From Eremophila alpestris peregrina (lineage: Eukaryota; Chordata; Aves; Passeriformes; Alaudidae): 64,000 bases of DNA. This document shows, piece after piece, positions 37,787 to 52,700 of the stretch (positions are counted from its first letter, which is position 1; every line of letters begins with the position of its first letter). Location: assembly GCA_009792885.1 (NCBI GenBank), contig WMCF01000114.1, positions 562,520 to 626,519 of the forward strand, read 5' to 3'. The notes under the pieces were generated by a model. The model was not told where the DNA came from. It saw nothing but the letters and a program-made list of their open reading frames with translations, and ran no database searches. A program made the position numbers and the translations under genes.

Positions 37787-40700
37787 CTGCAAGAAAATAA
37801 AAGGCATTGAGCACAACAGTGAGAAACAGAAGGTTAAATTAAAAAAATTATCTAACAAAATACTGATGATGATAAATTAAAACTATGTTTGAATTATTCC
37901 AGTATCCCACAGAAGAGAATAATGGGGTAAATGCAAGTTTTTAAATAAAATTACTTTTTGTTTAAATCAGGACATAAGCTGAACAGCAGTACCCAAGTAG
38001 ATTTAGTCTGTGGGATGTGACCAGACACAACAGCCTTTGCAGAAACCACTGAAGACACTTTATGGTTTAATTCTATAGCAAATGCATGATTGCATATCAT
38101 GTGCAGCATCTGATGGGTATTTCACACTTCACTGCAAAGTTTTAGACCTCAAGTTCTAACTCTTAGCTGCCTGTCTGCTGCAAAGTCAGAAGCCATCTGT
38201 TATAATGTTTAAATTACAATTCAGGTGACCTGACTGAAATACTGCTGTCCTTCAAAGATCATGCAGTGTGATAAAACCACTTTTGAACTCCATGATTTTA
38301 TATGGAATCTTGCATTCCTCCTTATCTTACTGCATTTAATTCCAAAAGTTTCTAAGAGACATTACTCAGACAATCACATGGAAGTCCCTAAGTGGTTTCT
38401 ACACAGTTTTCAAAAGATAAATTTGTAAAGATGGAACATAATACAGCAAACATCAGTGCTCCCTTTATTTAATCACTTAGCAGACATTAAGATAAGTTCC
38501 ATTTAGGCTCAGCTAAGCAGTTTAGTCAATTGAACAACTTCTGGTCAGATCTTTTCTGTTTCATGGTGGAGTTTTGTAGCATACCTTGAACACATGGAAG
38601 GCCTCAAACTGAATGTTACGACTCTTGTCTCGTAGCAGGTTCATCATTAGTTTGAGATTCTCAGGTTTACTGATGTACTTCGTCATAATTGTGAAGTTGT
38701 GTCTGTCCAGTAACAATTCACCAAGAAGCTGAAGGCAGAAAAGAAGCCCAAATGAAAAGAATACTAACACTGGACATACAAATCAATTTCTTTATAAATG
38801 CTTTCAAACTCCCTGAAGTGGTGTGGTGCTCTGTCAATGAGTACCAGTGGTCAGTAGTAACAGAACCAAGTGCCCTAAATTCCAAAGTGCAGGTGCATTT
38901 TCCCTTATTTCAACAGTTTCTCCTTTTCCTCAGAAAGTGAACCCTTGTTATGAATTGGAAAGAGAAGTCTTTCATTTTTTCCCCCATGACTTCATTATTT
39001 TTTTCATTTATAAAGAAGCTATTCAGCATAGAAAGAATGCCTTAAAAAAAATCCAATAAAACAGGTTAGTACATCAAATGAAATATTGGCTTCTTTTGCT
39101 ACTTAAAGGGTTTAAAAGGATTTTCCCCACAAGAATCCCCTTTGCTGCAAGCTCTGTATCACATTTATGTTCACTATTTCTTACCTACTTGAATGTAAAA
39201 CCAGTATTGCTTTAGGCACATCACATGAATCTTTGTTAAATTATTTAAATGTAACCAGACTTGTTGAAGGGAAAAAAATCAACAAAAATAAAGAAACTTG
39301 AGAAGCCATTTCTTCACAGGGAGAAAAATTACTTTGGTCTGTGCTGGACACTAAATAAGGTAAGAACTGGACTGAAAAAAAGTAGCTGATCCTAAGAATT
39401 AAAATGTACGCGGAATTAAATATTATTCAAGGCTGTTAAAGGAGCCATTTCAAAAAAAGTTAACTCACCTTGAAAATAAAGGGAATCTCTTTGCATTTAA
39501 AAAGAAAATAAAATTGCCTTACCTTAAGTGACTGTCTCTTTGTCACATAATTTTCTGAATGAAGTAACTTCTCATATTCACTGAAGAACTAAATACAGAA
39601 TAAAGAGAAGGGTTAGGACTTTAAGTGTTACAGGCATCTTGAATTATTGCAACAAAGTGGAGGAGATGCAAATCCCTAACAAAACCAAACTAAAAATCTG
39701 TGAAATCTCAGTAGATTCCTGTAAAGCACTACATTATCACTACTTACACTTTTAAAGCATATACAAAGTTAAACATTGAATATGCTTCAAAAAATCTGTA
39801 TTTACTCTTTCAAGAGACTTTAATGTTTAGGTTACAGGGTAGTAGAAGGGAGTTTCCTCATTATTTCTTACAGAAATAGGTTGCCCAGAGAAGCTGCCCC
39901 ACCCCTGAAGTGTCCAAGGCCAGGCTGGATGCAGCTGTGAGCCAGCTGTGCCTGTGGCAGAGGGCTGGGATGAGGGGATGTTTGAGGGGACAGCTCCTGC
40001 CCTAGGCACTGCTCTCCAATTCCCAGATTCCCAGAGATCTCCTGGAAAGCACGGCACGGGCTCCCTCTGGAGGAGAAGCCAGGCCTGGCTCCCACAGGAC
40101 CACATTCAGTGGAAGGCTTGGATGTCTTGCACTCACCAGATAAACTCATTTTTAAATTTGTGCAGGGTTTTAACAAAGTGACCAACTGGAGCTGCCATTC
40201 AGTCAAAACGTGATGACATTTCCTGAATCAGGACTAAAACAAACATTCACCTTGCACACTCTTTAGTTTTTTCAATATTGTCAAGTTTTACTATTCATGA
40301 GTAGTCTATGTTTCATAGCTGTAACACTGTTAAACACAGTTTCAATGTTACTTTTTTTAGAAACACATTGATCAAAATTTCTCAATGTTTCAGATACGAT
40401 TTCATAGCAAGAACTTTGCTCTGAAGTAGATGAAGAGGTCAGCTAAGTATAAAGTCTACACATCTGATTTCTCAGAGCCTCCTAATTGGTTCCCAAACAG
40501 TGCCTAAAGCTTTATTCAGTAGATATTTCAGGGCAAGTAGTCAAAAAGGGAAAAATTTTTGTCTCCTGTTTAAAGCTGAGTCACTCAGAGGAGAAATTTG
40601 TGATTTAGTGAACATGCTTGGAGACAAACCTTTAAAAATCTATGTGATTCCAAGTTTGTTTGTTGGATTTGGTCTGGGTGGGGTTTTTTTGTTTTGTTTT

Positions 40701-43700
40701 TTTTTTTTAATCTGGGAGTTTTAACCAGAGTAAGATTTAAACACTTAGATATTTTTGTGGAACTGGTTCAGAATAATGTGTTGAAAGGCAAAAGGATTTA
40801 AGTCATGTTGCTGAAAATGGGATAAATGAAACTCTCTGTTTTAGCATTAGGGGATGAAACTGAACCCTAAGTTCAGTTGATTTACTATTGTAATGGAAAT
40901 GCCCAAAATCAGAGCTAAACAAGGAATAAAACCACCAATTTCTTCAAATCACATACACAGCAACAGAGAGCTCCAAATATGAAAAGGTGTCTGCTCACCC
41001 TATCGTAATGTTGTTCCAAAAATTCTGCACTTAACAACTTGTGTCTTGTAAGCAAATCCTGTAAAAAAGCACAAACCCAGTACTGTCACTAAAAAGATTT
41101 AAACAGTACCAAGACATTCTCACACACATAAGACATTTAATGCAAAATTCTGCTATTTCATTAAACACACTAATTTAGGACACGAATGCAATTACCTGGA
41201 CACTGCTCAGGATGGTGGCTTCACTTAGGAAAGATCTGTGATGAGTTACTTTAATTCACAGAGAAACAGCCTGTGAAATTATCACTGAAGAGTGCTATTT
41301 ATGGATCAAGGCTATACTCTGCACACAGCTACACATAACTGAGGTTAAGACCCATCATTTAATACTGATTAACATTATGCTTATTGTCCCCATAACTGAT
41401 TGTTTTAGGGACACAAAAATTGGGCCATAAAAAAATTCCCCAGACAAAGCAACAGCATCAAATATCCTCAGGAGGAGCACAGGAGGAGCTGCAGACACAG
41501 ATTTAAAGCCCTTGGCATGGGAGTTCACCTGCATTCAGGTAATGCATGATACAGCTTACTCTCCAGAACAAAACTTCTGGGAGCAAATACAAAACATGCA
41601 TTTACAGGTGTGGCTGGCTTTCTGAGAAATAAGGAAGAACAGTGTCCAGCTCACCCATCTGTATCACACCTATTTCCTTCCCCTCTCCCAAGGCTTGTTT
41701 TGCCAAGAACATCACACCCAGCAGTGGGCTCACAGAGCAGAGGAGCACAGAAGTAACAATGCCAAGGCTGTGAGGAAATTACCTTGAACGTGGCAAAGGC
41801 ATCAGAGGCAATGTCAAACGTTGACATTTCCACGTATCTGAAGAAGTCGTAGAACTGCTCTGACCACAGGATGATTTTAGCTAGGGGTTCATGCCTGATG
41901 CATTCTCTGAGCATTATCCCACAATTTAGAGCAATTTCTGGAGATTCGTACCTATTAAAAAAACCCAGCAAAGATTCTTTATGGATTTATGAACTTCCAC
42001 AAGTTAGCACTGCAGCACCACATTGCTAATTACAGTGTTCAGTGCTATCAACTAAACAAACCCATAAAAATTAGAGGTACTTATTCCTGCATTAAACTCC
42101 ATTTTGAAATATTGCTGCAAAATACTGCTGAAATAGCTGCCAGTTAAATTATTGACAATTCAAAGGATTTCCACAAACTGGGAAGCAAGACTTAATAAAA
42201 ATACTTTCTTTGCTCTCAAAATCACTTTTCTTGTTCCATATTGGTGGGACTGCAGACCTCTAGAGAAGCAGTAAATTATTTGCCTTAAAAGCTGCTCGCT
42301 TAAACATGACAGCAATTTACATAAAACTTTCCATATGAGATGAGGGGTTAACAATACTGGACATAAATTCAGACCTCTTTCATTTAACCATTTTTCAGCC
42401 TCATTGGCTGCACTGCACATTCATGAGTTCCAGCTTCTGAAGCAGTCACAGCCTCTCACATGCCTTCCTGCCTTACACCTCCAGAATCCTCCCTCCTAAA
42501 CCAGTGGAAGCTCACTGAAATTCCCCAAAATTTCAGGTGCAAAGTATCATTGTGCATTCTGAGCATTAACTATATTATCATACAAAACATTGAAATACTT
42601 TTCATTAAATCCTGCAATACTCTCCCATTCAACTTGTCATGGAGATTTGAAATGTCCTGGACTATTTGCAATTCATGCCACAGTTTAAATTTACATAAAT
42701 TTGTCTCAGTGGGATACCAGATGTAACATGTAAGTTGCTAAGTGCCCATTTCAAACATCCTGACTTACAAATATGAGTTGCAATAACCCCTGTGAGAATA
42801 AAGCTCTCTGAAGAGTGACAATACAGACCAAAAGTGAGCACCAATGTGCTGCAGCCCTCATTCATCCACTTACCAATGAGAACATGCTCTGCACCTCAAA
42901 TATCGTTGCCTTCTTTTGTAAATTATTTTGAAGAAGCACTGAATCAATAATACTTTTTTGCATTATGTCACAATTAATATTTTTTTTGTCCCTCTAATAT
43001 CTAAATGACATTACAGGCAAGTTATGCTACCAACAGGCAAATATCCCACTGAGATGAGTGGCCCTTTCACACACCCTTGAGTTGTCCCAGTGGGTGGAAT
43101 AAGTACTCCTCCACTACAGCAAGCTTACCAGCAGCTGTAGCCAGAATTATAAATAGCTGTATTTTTAAAAATCATTTATCAATGTTTGATGAGCTTGTCT
43201 GTCCCAAAATAACACAGTGGAATTGCAATTTTCAGAACTTTCTCAATTAATGTTACTAGAAATGCAAGCATTTATTTTCTGCTTTCATGTTTGAGAGCTG
43301 CATGTGTTCAGTATGGCATGACCCTCCAATATCCAGCACACCAGATATTACAAGAAGAGAGGAAGAAACATTTGTCTGGCATGCACAATATGCCACAAAT
43401 CTTTCTTTTTTAGGTCAGGTTTGTGTTGGTGTGTTTGTGTCAATACAGCAATATAAATCACTATGAATAAGATGTCTATGATCAGCCAGCAAACTAGCAA
43501 TTGCTAGGGTTAAAAGGAAAAAGAACAGCCTTCAACTCTTGATGAGTAAGTTCACAAGAGAATATTTTAAAAAGGCTCAAATAGTTCACTGAAAGGAAAA
43601 CATCTTATTAGCCCAGTAAGAGTATTTCAGAGTACTAACAGTTCTCAGTTTTCAGTTATATTTCATGCAAAAGTAGATGGTTGGTGTTCTATTTCTTAAA

Positions 43701-46700
43701 TTTTCTTTTATTTAGGGGAATTACAGACCCCAAAACCAAGGAAAAAGAAAATAAAACCAAGCATATTGCAAAAGAAGAACAAAGATGTCAGAACTCACTG
43801 CTTCTCCATGCCATTTAAAAAGCCCTTACTTCATGTAAAAGCATCTTTATGCTTCAGAGTGCACATACCCTTTTAATAGCATGAATAAGATATTCTGTTG
43901 AGTGCAGATGTATTCAACTGTGGGAGTTCTTGTACCAATTTGTCTTCTGAGAATGTTGTTGAAAATTTGCGCAACATCTTTCTTGCCCTGTCAAAAACAG
44001 CAGCAGTTAAACACAAAACATTGAAGTCCACAGGCAAGTTAACAATTAAACATTATCATCACATCATGCAGCCACACTGAGGGGGGTTCTGCAGTTCAGG
44101 CAGCCTCCATACTCTGATCTTGAACAGATTCAATATTCTCTTTCTTTATGCTCATTTCAAATATGCTAAAGCACTCAAAACATGACACCACGTTGCAGCC
44201 AGATCATGGGGAATTTACATTCAGAAGTAAAGCCAGCTGATGCTTCATCAGGTGTTTTTATGTGGCATCAATCTCCTGGACTTATCTGATATTTGATTTT
44301 GCTAACAGCATAACAGTTTTTAACTGTGCTCTTGCCTGGAAGTGTATTTCTTCAACATTCCATTATCCTCTCCTTTGTCTAGGGACACACAATGCCACCA
44401 TTAAGAGTGTGCAGAGCATTTCCAACTGCAGTGTTAACATCCAACTTAGAACTGCAACTTATGAAAGTGGAATAAATAAATGAATGAATAATACACACAG
44501 AAATCATCCACTGACCTAAAAATCAAGTCTCACATTTTTCAATGCACAAAAGAAGTAGAAATAAGACCAAGATACTGGAATTCAGCACAAATTATACACA
44601 AAAAAATGCAGAAGCATAGCACCAGACAGTGTAAAAGGAACTGGAAATGTTCTTTGTTGAATAAATACACATCTCCTGTTTATTTCTTCTGGCAGACCAC
44701 AGCTGAAGATGACAAACTGGTACAGACTTCTAACAAAAAGCTGATATAAACAAAAGCACTTTTCACTGTCATTCCCCTGCACCATTTAAAAGCCAGATTT
44801 CTACAATTAACTGTCCATTCTGGACTGCACAAAGACACCTTCAGGATTATGTGTTATCAGATCTATTCTAGAAAAAGACTAGGCCAGCTTGTACTAAGCT
44901 TGGACCTGCAAATGAAGGCCTGTTAAGCAACTCCACCTAGAGGTTCCCTGAATGTTCTGCACCAAACCTAGATGTTTATATTATGTTTCTTGACAAGCTC
45001 TAGCTGTGCTGTAAATCTCCTGAGTAACACCAGGAAGCTTTTGAGTAAAATGCAGGGCGTATTTAACTAGCAAGAATTTAAAAAACAACATCAATTATTT
45101 AAAATTCTTCCCGTTTTCTAATCAGTGTAAAAAAGACTGCATGAGAAAAAATGCAGTGTTTATGAAAACGTAGGAGGACTGGAGCTGTACAAATGGCATG
45201 TTTGTGAATTACCACGGACAGTTCTGCTGGAGTGTTGTTTTCAGGATATAAGAGATTGTTTGTAAATGCTTGTTTTCTCAATTACAATTCCATTGAAAGC
45301 CAGCCCAAAGCAACACCAGAACTCTTTGTTCTGACATGAGTAGAGCAGTGTTTGCAGGAATTGCTTTACTCAAACTGCACATAATATAATCACCAACTCC
45401 CATTCACCAGTGCTGTGCTGGTCACAGCGTTTGCCTGGAGTCCCCAGCAAGAACACCATTTCTTTATTACCCCAGCCCTGTGGCACACAGCCATCCCACA
45501 GCCAGGTTCTGTCACTTTTTGTGCCTTGCCAAGTGACCTCATGGCCCAACAGGCCCTGCCCTGTGCCAACAGTCACGGCAGCCAGAGGTGACAGGGACAC
45601 TGTGCTTGTATTGTCCTCTCAGCAGATGGATTCAGCACCCCTGGGCAAAAGGCACTTCTGTGTCAGGCTTGGTTTTTTTTTATTCTTCATTTAAGAAATC
45701 CCAAAACAGCAAAACAAAAGACCCAGTTTCACCAGGGTCATTCAGTGCAAATCAGCAAGGAGGTAACTGGTAAGACTGGTAAGGAGATGGTTGTGTTGAC
45801 TGCTTTATTGGAAAGTAAGCTTCCAAGAAAGGACAGCACTTTAAACAGACCTGGGAACAAGGCAAGAACTGGACAATTACACTTTTCTTCATTAAAACAT
45901 CAAATTTGTTATTTTTCTGGCTTTTACATCTTACTTTTCTATGGGTTGTTTTTACCATAGCAATTCAGATTCAAGTATATTTGAGACAGTTGAAGAGTCA
46001 CAATGAAGGTCCCTGTCCATTAATAAGCTGTCTATCTCTGTTCTACAAGGAAACCTTATTCAGAAGTGAGACTGAAACAAAAAAAAAAAGTTTAGTTTGT
46101 CACTGAATAACCTCCAGCTGTGGTGGGAAACCAGAAAGAAAAAATTCTAGACCCACTCTTCAGGTTTAAAAACCACCAGAAAATCAAATATGTACTTCCA
46201 TCAGTAATGGAAAAATAATTTCAAATGCAGCAAACCCACGCAGACATTTGGGCTATCAAAGGCAACATCTGATTGGCTTTGGAACAGCTGGGAAGCTGAA
46301 GCACATCTGGAGCACAGGTGTGTTGACATTAATTCTAGGTAACAATAGCTGCACAGTCTGCCAGCTCCCTCCTATAAAAGTAGATGTGGGTCCAGCCTAG
46401 AAAGCAGTGAGTGACTTGTTCTCCCTCCAAGGGAAACCATCACATCCTCGTGAAAGAAAGCAGCACAAGAGCCACAGGCAGGAAACAACCCACAATCTTT
46501 CCACGCCCCCTTAGAATAAAAAGCACAGTTCTCAATGAGAGCAAGCCTGTGCAAATTGTTATCATTCTTCATCACCATGAGATAATGAAGGTTTCCTTTG
46601 CTAATGACTGGGCTGAGTAAACACCAGGCTGATACCAATCTGGAGGTCAGCAGAATCCAGATGACATTTCATGATTTCCTTTCTTCAGCAATTAAAGGCC

Positions 46701-49700
46701 TTCCCATTTCAGCATTCCCTCTCAGCTTTCCCAGGTTTCCTTGCTTATTTAACAACCTGAATGTTTTATGTATGGTATAAACACTTGTGTGGGTAGGGAA
46801 AAAATACCACTGTATTACAATTAAACACAAATCAGAGGGAGTTAGGGGTGGGGCGGAGGGGAGAGAAGAAAGAACAGGGAAGAAAGCAATTGTTTTTGGA
46901 ATGCCAAACTACAATAGGACTTTAAACTGTTGTGTTTGTACTGTGAGCAACTTGTTTATGAACAATCCCATTTTTAAGCAATCTTAAATGGGATGATCTT
47001 TATGGCTGGGGCTGTGGAGTGAGATACATGGGTTTGGCTCCTTTCCTAGACAACCACACGCTTCTTGTGAGACCTCAGGGAAAAGGGAAAAATCCAATTG
47101 TGCTGCAACATCTCATAACTAAATGGGATTTTTCTCTATGGTGCTGGGAAGGTCAGTTATTCCATGTGATGTGGTGACAAATGCTACAGAGGCTTGCAGA
47201 GAGGTACCTTTAAATATAAGCAAGTATTACTATTTTGAATTGATCAATAAAAACTTGGGGTTTTTTTTCCTAAACAGAAAAAAGACAAGGAAAAGCAAAA
47301 AGGTTGCATCAGTTGTTTCTAAAAAGAGAGAGAAATACTGGACTATTAATAAAACTAACAGCTTTAAATTATATATTTAAACTTCTTCATAAATGTTACA
47401 ATAATTCTATTACTTTTCCTAGTAATTTGATGTAGCAAGATGAACATAGATACATCTTGTAGTATTAAGGTTTGTGTTCCCTACTGAATTACTACTGAGA
47501 GACTAACCCTTCTGTGTACACAACAATTCAGAATTATTCCATCATTTTAACAGAACTGTACCACCAGATTAGAGGTTCATCTACTTCAAATTTTTGTTGC
47601 TTATATGCCCAAAATTCACAGATTTCATACTCTACAGTAGCTCAATCTAGATGCAGTTTGAAACAGTGAGTTCTCTCTCTAATGGATGTGTCATAATCAC
47701 AAAATAAAAGCTGAAGACTGAAACATCTTAATCAATGAAAGTGGTAGGAATTCAGATGTTTATTCTAACATCCAGAACAAAAGAAATGTCAAACCTCCTT
47801 TCTTACCTCAAAATCAATGAGCTGCAAGTCAGCTACTAGGGTGCTAAGAAGACCACTGTTGTACAGCTCCTGAGCAAGCTGTGCCACAGCCTCTGTCTGG
47901 GGCTCTTTTTCATTTGTGCCATACAAGATTTCTTTCATGGCCACAAGGTTTTTTGAGACCTCCTCCGTCGCCTAAAGAAAATGGGAAAACAACACAGTTA
48001 GAGCACAATGTCATCTGTCTTTCTAACTGCACACTCCTTTATTCTTAAAGTCTGCAAACTTTCACTGGGGGGAATAATCAGGAAATGACAATCTGGTAAA
48101 AAAAACCAAACCAATAGATATTCTTTCTGCAAATAAGATTGCTATGAGACTGGTATTAAAAAAAAAAAAAAACCCAAACAATAAAAAGCAGAGTAAAAGA
48201 CATACACAGTTTAGTTACCAAAGATAAAAATCCCTTCCTTTTTACCACTTTTTAACTTCCCATTCAAAAATCCCCTAAAGATCAGCAATAGGATGAAAAG
48301 GATCTGACAAAATTTCCATTCTGTTGTGCAGGATCAGAGTGGAAAACATGACATGGAGGCTCATGCCTGTGCCTAGTGAACCACTCAGAGAGACCAAATG
48401 TATCCCTCCTGTAGATTTTGCACACATCTGGTTTTGCCAAACACTAGGCTCCCATTCCAGTCAATGTGGGTGAAGTCTTTCCAACAAAACCTCAAGGAGA
48501 ACTAACTTCAATTGTCAGGTTCTCAGCACACAAGAACAACCTCGCCAACAGAGCCAGAAAGAGATACACTCAAAAGCACACAATTAAAGGGCTAAAATCC
48601 TTCCCTGCTTGAAGTCCACTTTACAGAAGACAGACAGGTCTGACTTGTCACTTGTCAGGAATTCCTAAGTTGCCATGATGAGCTGGAGCAGCATTTAGCA
48701 GTGGAAACACAGTTATCTCACAAGTAAAACTAAAGAAATATAAATCAGCAAGAATACTTCTCAACACCCACTTCTGAATCTTAAAACATAGTTGTATCGG
48801 ACCAAAAAAAAATGTTTACTGAGCTTGGGGGCAAAATGCTGAAAATGATCATCAAAAATAGCTGGCTTAATTATAATGGTTCTTCACATACCTAAAAAGT
48901 CTGAATGGTTTGTAAGTGCACTGATTTTTAGTAATTAGATGAACCTACCAGTAAAGTATGCATACACTTTAATGTAAAGTATTTATGATTGATAGCTCAC
49001 GGAAAATTAATAAAGTGAAAAAAACATCACTTTTTGGATATTGCCAGACTTATAAAGAGTATGTAAAAAGACTTCTCATTTGTGCTTTTTATCCAGAGAG
49101 GCTTAAGATCAGCATGACCCATGTGCTATTCAAGCTAAAGCCATTCCAGCTTTGCCAGGTATGCAAGCAAGGATTCCATGACCTTTAAGGAGGCTCCGTA
49201 TCATTTTCAGCTCCTCCACAACTTTCCACTCCCTGCTGCCTCCCTCTTCCCTCTCACTTCATTTCCTAGTCCCAGTTGTCTTCTCCTCAATCGAAATTCC
49301 AAAGGATTTTGTGTGCACTGTTAATCAGACAGCAAGAAGCAGGTGCTCAGTAAGACTGCTTTGATTCCTGCTAGCTCCTGTGAAATGGGAACACCAGCAC
49401 ACTGCAGCAGAATTACACCATACAGTCCTTCTCTGAAATTCAGAAGAAACAGCTCTTTTGTAGGAGAGGAACAGGAACATCTGTCAGACATGCAGATATG
49501 CAGAGATATCTCTGATGCATGGCTACCAAGGGAAGAGGAAGCAAAGTCTGGCCCTGCACACTAATGTAGAAAGCAAGATGAAAGAGGAAGACAAGACAGC
49601 TCAAGTAACTGCCTATTTCAGCTAAAATGATGGCAGTATCGAGGGCATGCCTGTAATTAAGAATATGAGTGGAGAATTTGTCCTACCAAAACCCCAGGAA

Positions 49701-52700
49701 AGAGAACAATCTCCCAATCCTGAAACTTTAATAACCACACTTGAGGGCTCTCCCTCACCACCAGCCCAAGAAAGACACCAGTAATGGAAATGCTTGCAAA
49801 CCAGGCACAAAACAATGCAGTGTTTCCAAACACTGAGGGTTTTAAAAAAACCAAAAAGCCTTCTAGCCCAACATGAACATACAGCTCAGGAACTTCTGTA
49901 AGAGACAGTAGGATTTCCAGGATTTCAAGACCACCTGAATGTGCTTCACTGGAAGGTGGCATGGCATGAAGCTTTAGTGGGAAGTAGCAGTTAGAGACAC
50001 GGAATCACTGGATCATTGAGGCTGGAAAAGACCCTTAAGCTCAAGACTGCCACTAAACCACATCCCTAAGCAGCAGCACAGCTCAGACTGGAAGGTGCTT
50101 CAGGAGGCCACCAGGATGCAACCACCTGCCCGAGGCAGGGCCACCTCAGTCCTGCCAAGCTGACCAGGCTGATGGCCAGCCATGCTCCCAACAGCTCCAT
50201 GATGGACACCCCACCCCTGTCCAGGCAACCTGTTCCAGTGTCTGACCACCTGCACCATCAAAGCATCTGCATCACTCCAGGTACCATTTCTGGGTATCTT
50301 CTGGAAATAGAAATATGAGGCTTTCTGGATGTATTGTATCAGTAACCAATGTCCTTGATGCACTACACTTTCACTAAATATAACTTATTTTCATATTTTT
50401 GTTATACTTCTTCTAATGTAAAATTCAACATCAAAAGGACTGGAAATAAACTGATAGATTTCTAGAACCTCCTTACTCTTGTATATTCCATGAACTCTCA
50501 AACATATTCCAAATACAAGATGTGCAGACCTATTTTTGCCATTTCAGATGCAGAACGGAATTTAGATAGTTACACTGATAAATATAATGCTACATTAAAT
50601 ATTGGTGTGAAGAGCCAAGTAAAACACCACTAAAAACAAATAAAATCAAGAAAGGTAAAACAAGGTTGGCTAGCATTACTTGCAAGATTTTCTAAGATAC
50701 TGAGATTTAAATTGCCTAATGCACTACTTTCTTTTAAGAGGGGAAAAAATCTCTAGAGATGAAGATCAAAATACACAATGAGGTTCATCCAAAAACCCAT
50801 GATCAGAAGTGGAACTAACAATCAGACACCATATGTATACATAAAATACATCCCAGTACAATATATGACCAGGGTGTATTTTATATATACAAAATATCTA
50901 TACTCTCTATGTATTTTATAGTCTCTAAGTATATATTTTATTTCTATTCTTTAAAGTATTAACATCTGTATTTATATGCTCTCAACTCTTGAGAAGGAGC
51001 AACCTGAATGTTAAGAGAAAAATTTCATGGCAAGTCATATTTGAAATTCAATGGTGCCAGAAAATCAATACCATCTGAGAACAAGCCACACTACTAAAGT
51101 TAAATGTAAAGCAAGGAAAATAAAGGAAGTACTGTCTTCTCTATGTTTATGAAGGACAGGAAGATACTATTTAAAAGTAAAAGCAGACACCACGACGTCA
51201 CACATATGATTGTTACACCAGAATAGCTGCACATCTTTCCAGCTATGGTTTATTCCAGTCTCTGGAAAGATCAGTCAAATACCTTAACATTTAGTATTTC
51301 CTTAAATGGTAAGCAGTGCAAACCCCACATACTCTATCTAGAGTTGTACAGCTGGATTATTTGGGGTTTATGAACAGTAGAAAAAGATAAAGATCCAGTC
51401 CTGAAATATTTCTAGTGAGCTTGGCAGTCTCCAGGCCTATGGAACCCCAGTGGATGGGGGTTCTCTACACATGGATACTGCAGTCACAGAAACTGCACCA
51501 TTAATGAAAACATCCATCAGAAAGATAAACCAGATATAGCTTTGAGCCTGCACTGGGTGAATAATTTTACTAGTTTACAGCAGTATCTATCACAAGTAAA
51601 AAGCATCATTTTAGTAACTATTTAAATGGGCTGGATTTCAAAATGCTTACAAAAACATACAATGCCATAAATGTATTAGTAACTATAACAGTGCAGTAGT
51701 ACATTTAAAGGCCAAAAATTATTGTATGATTTTCCAATAGTCATTTAGCATGGAGACAGCACAGAAGAGCTAAGTTCAATTAGAAGAGAAGCATGTCCTC
51801 TCACCTGCTACTTCTGAAGAAGCCTCATCTTCACCCCTTGAGGAACAGCCCCACACTGGAGGCCAGACAGACTACTTAACCTTTAGCCTTCTTTCAACCA
51901 CAGATTAATTGTACACACATGTGTAACAAATCTAAGATTTTACTGCTTTATGAATGACAGCATTAACTCCCTGAATGAAAGGTGACCTATGGCAACATGG
52001 CACAGCATCACCCTGGCCCAGCTGAGCCAAGCAGCCCTGGGTGCAGCCCCATTACTCACTGTGCTGCTGTGACACAGAGGAGAGAGGCCAACCATGCCTG
52101 CAAGGGCTAACCTGCCTGGGAGAACAGCAGGGCTCCAACAACCACCCAGCAGCCCAAAGGGAGCTGCTGGGACCAGGTTAAGCCAAGGTCAGAGGGTAGC
52201 AAAGAACAACTTGATTGCATGAGTAAATATTTACCTGCACGACAGTAAATGTGTGCCACACACCAAGGGAACTGGAGTATGAAAAAAATGCTGGGATCAG
52301 CCAAAGAGGAGGAAGAGATGTGAATAAAGACTAAGTAATGACTAGATCAAGGGTAGGTCCTGCTTACAGCAAAGGAGGTTAACTCTCCCTTCTCTTTAGC
52401 CCCCCCTTTCTGACAGAGCACAAGCAATGGAGAACAAAGAGCTTAAATGATGAACACATTTCAGTTACAAAGCACTTGACAATCTCATTTCCCTTCAAAA
52501 TACTGACAGAGAGCAGGCCATGACTTCTGTGCTAAGCACAGCACTGCAGCCAGCAAGCACCAGGAGCAGTGAGCCACAGCCCAGCTCCTGAACAAGCACC
52601 ACATGCTTAAAGGACATTTCCAGTGACCTGGAGAACTACCTGGTTAATTTTTCTCCAGTCTTCACAGAGCTCAAAAGGTAGATTAACATGTAACTAGGAT

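Larger units (their letters stand above)
37787..47806 (-). other. CAB39 introns between the coding exons of residues 39-341
   Basis: Introns are 37787-38584, 38729-39522, 39589-40998, 41059-41782, 41952-43868 and 43988-47806. The intron 39589-40998 carries a CR1 fragment. The intron 43988-47806 has a notably GC-richer patch around 45380-45670 in otherwise AT-rich DNA, which I cannot assign. No other gene or RNA gene is supported. Confidence 0.85.

Noticed and set aside
42160..42420. 86-codon minus-strand frame between CAB39 exons
   Set aside because: It lies within a 1.9-kb intron, is not part of MO25, and inserting it would break the 341-residue protein; no family recognised.
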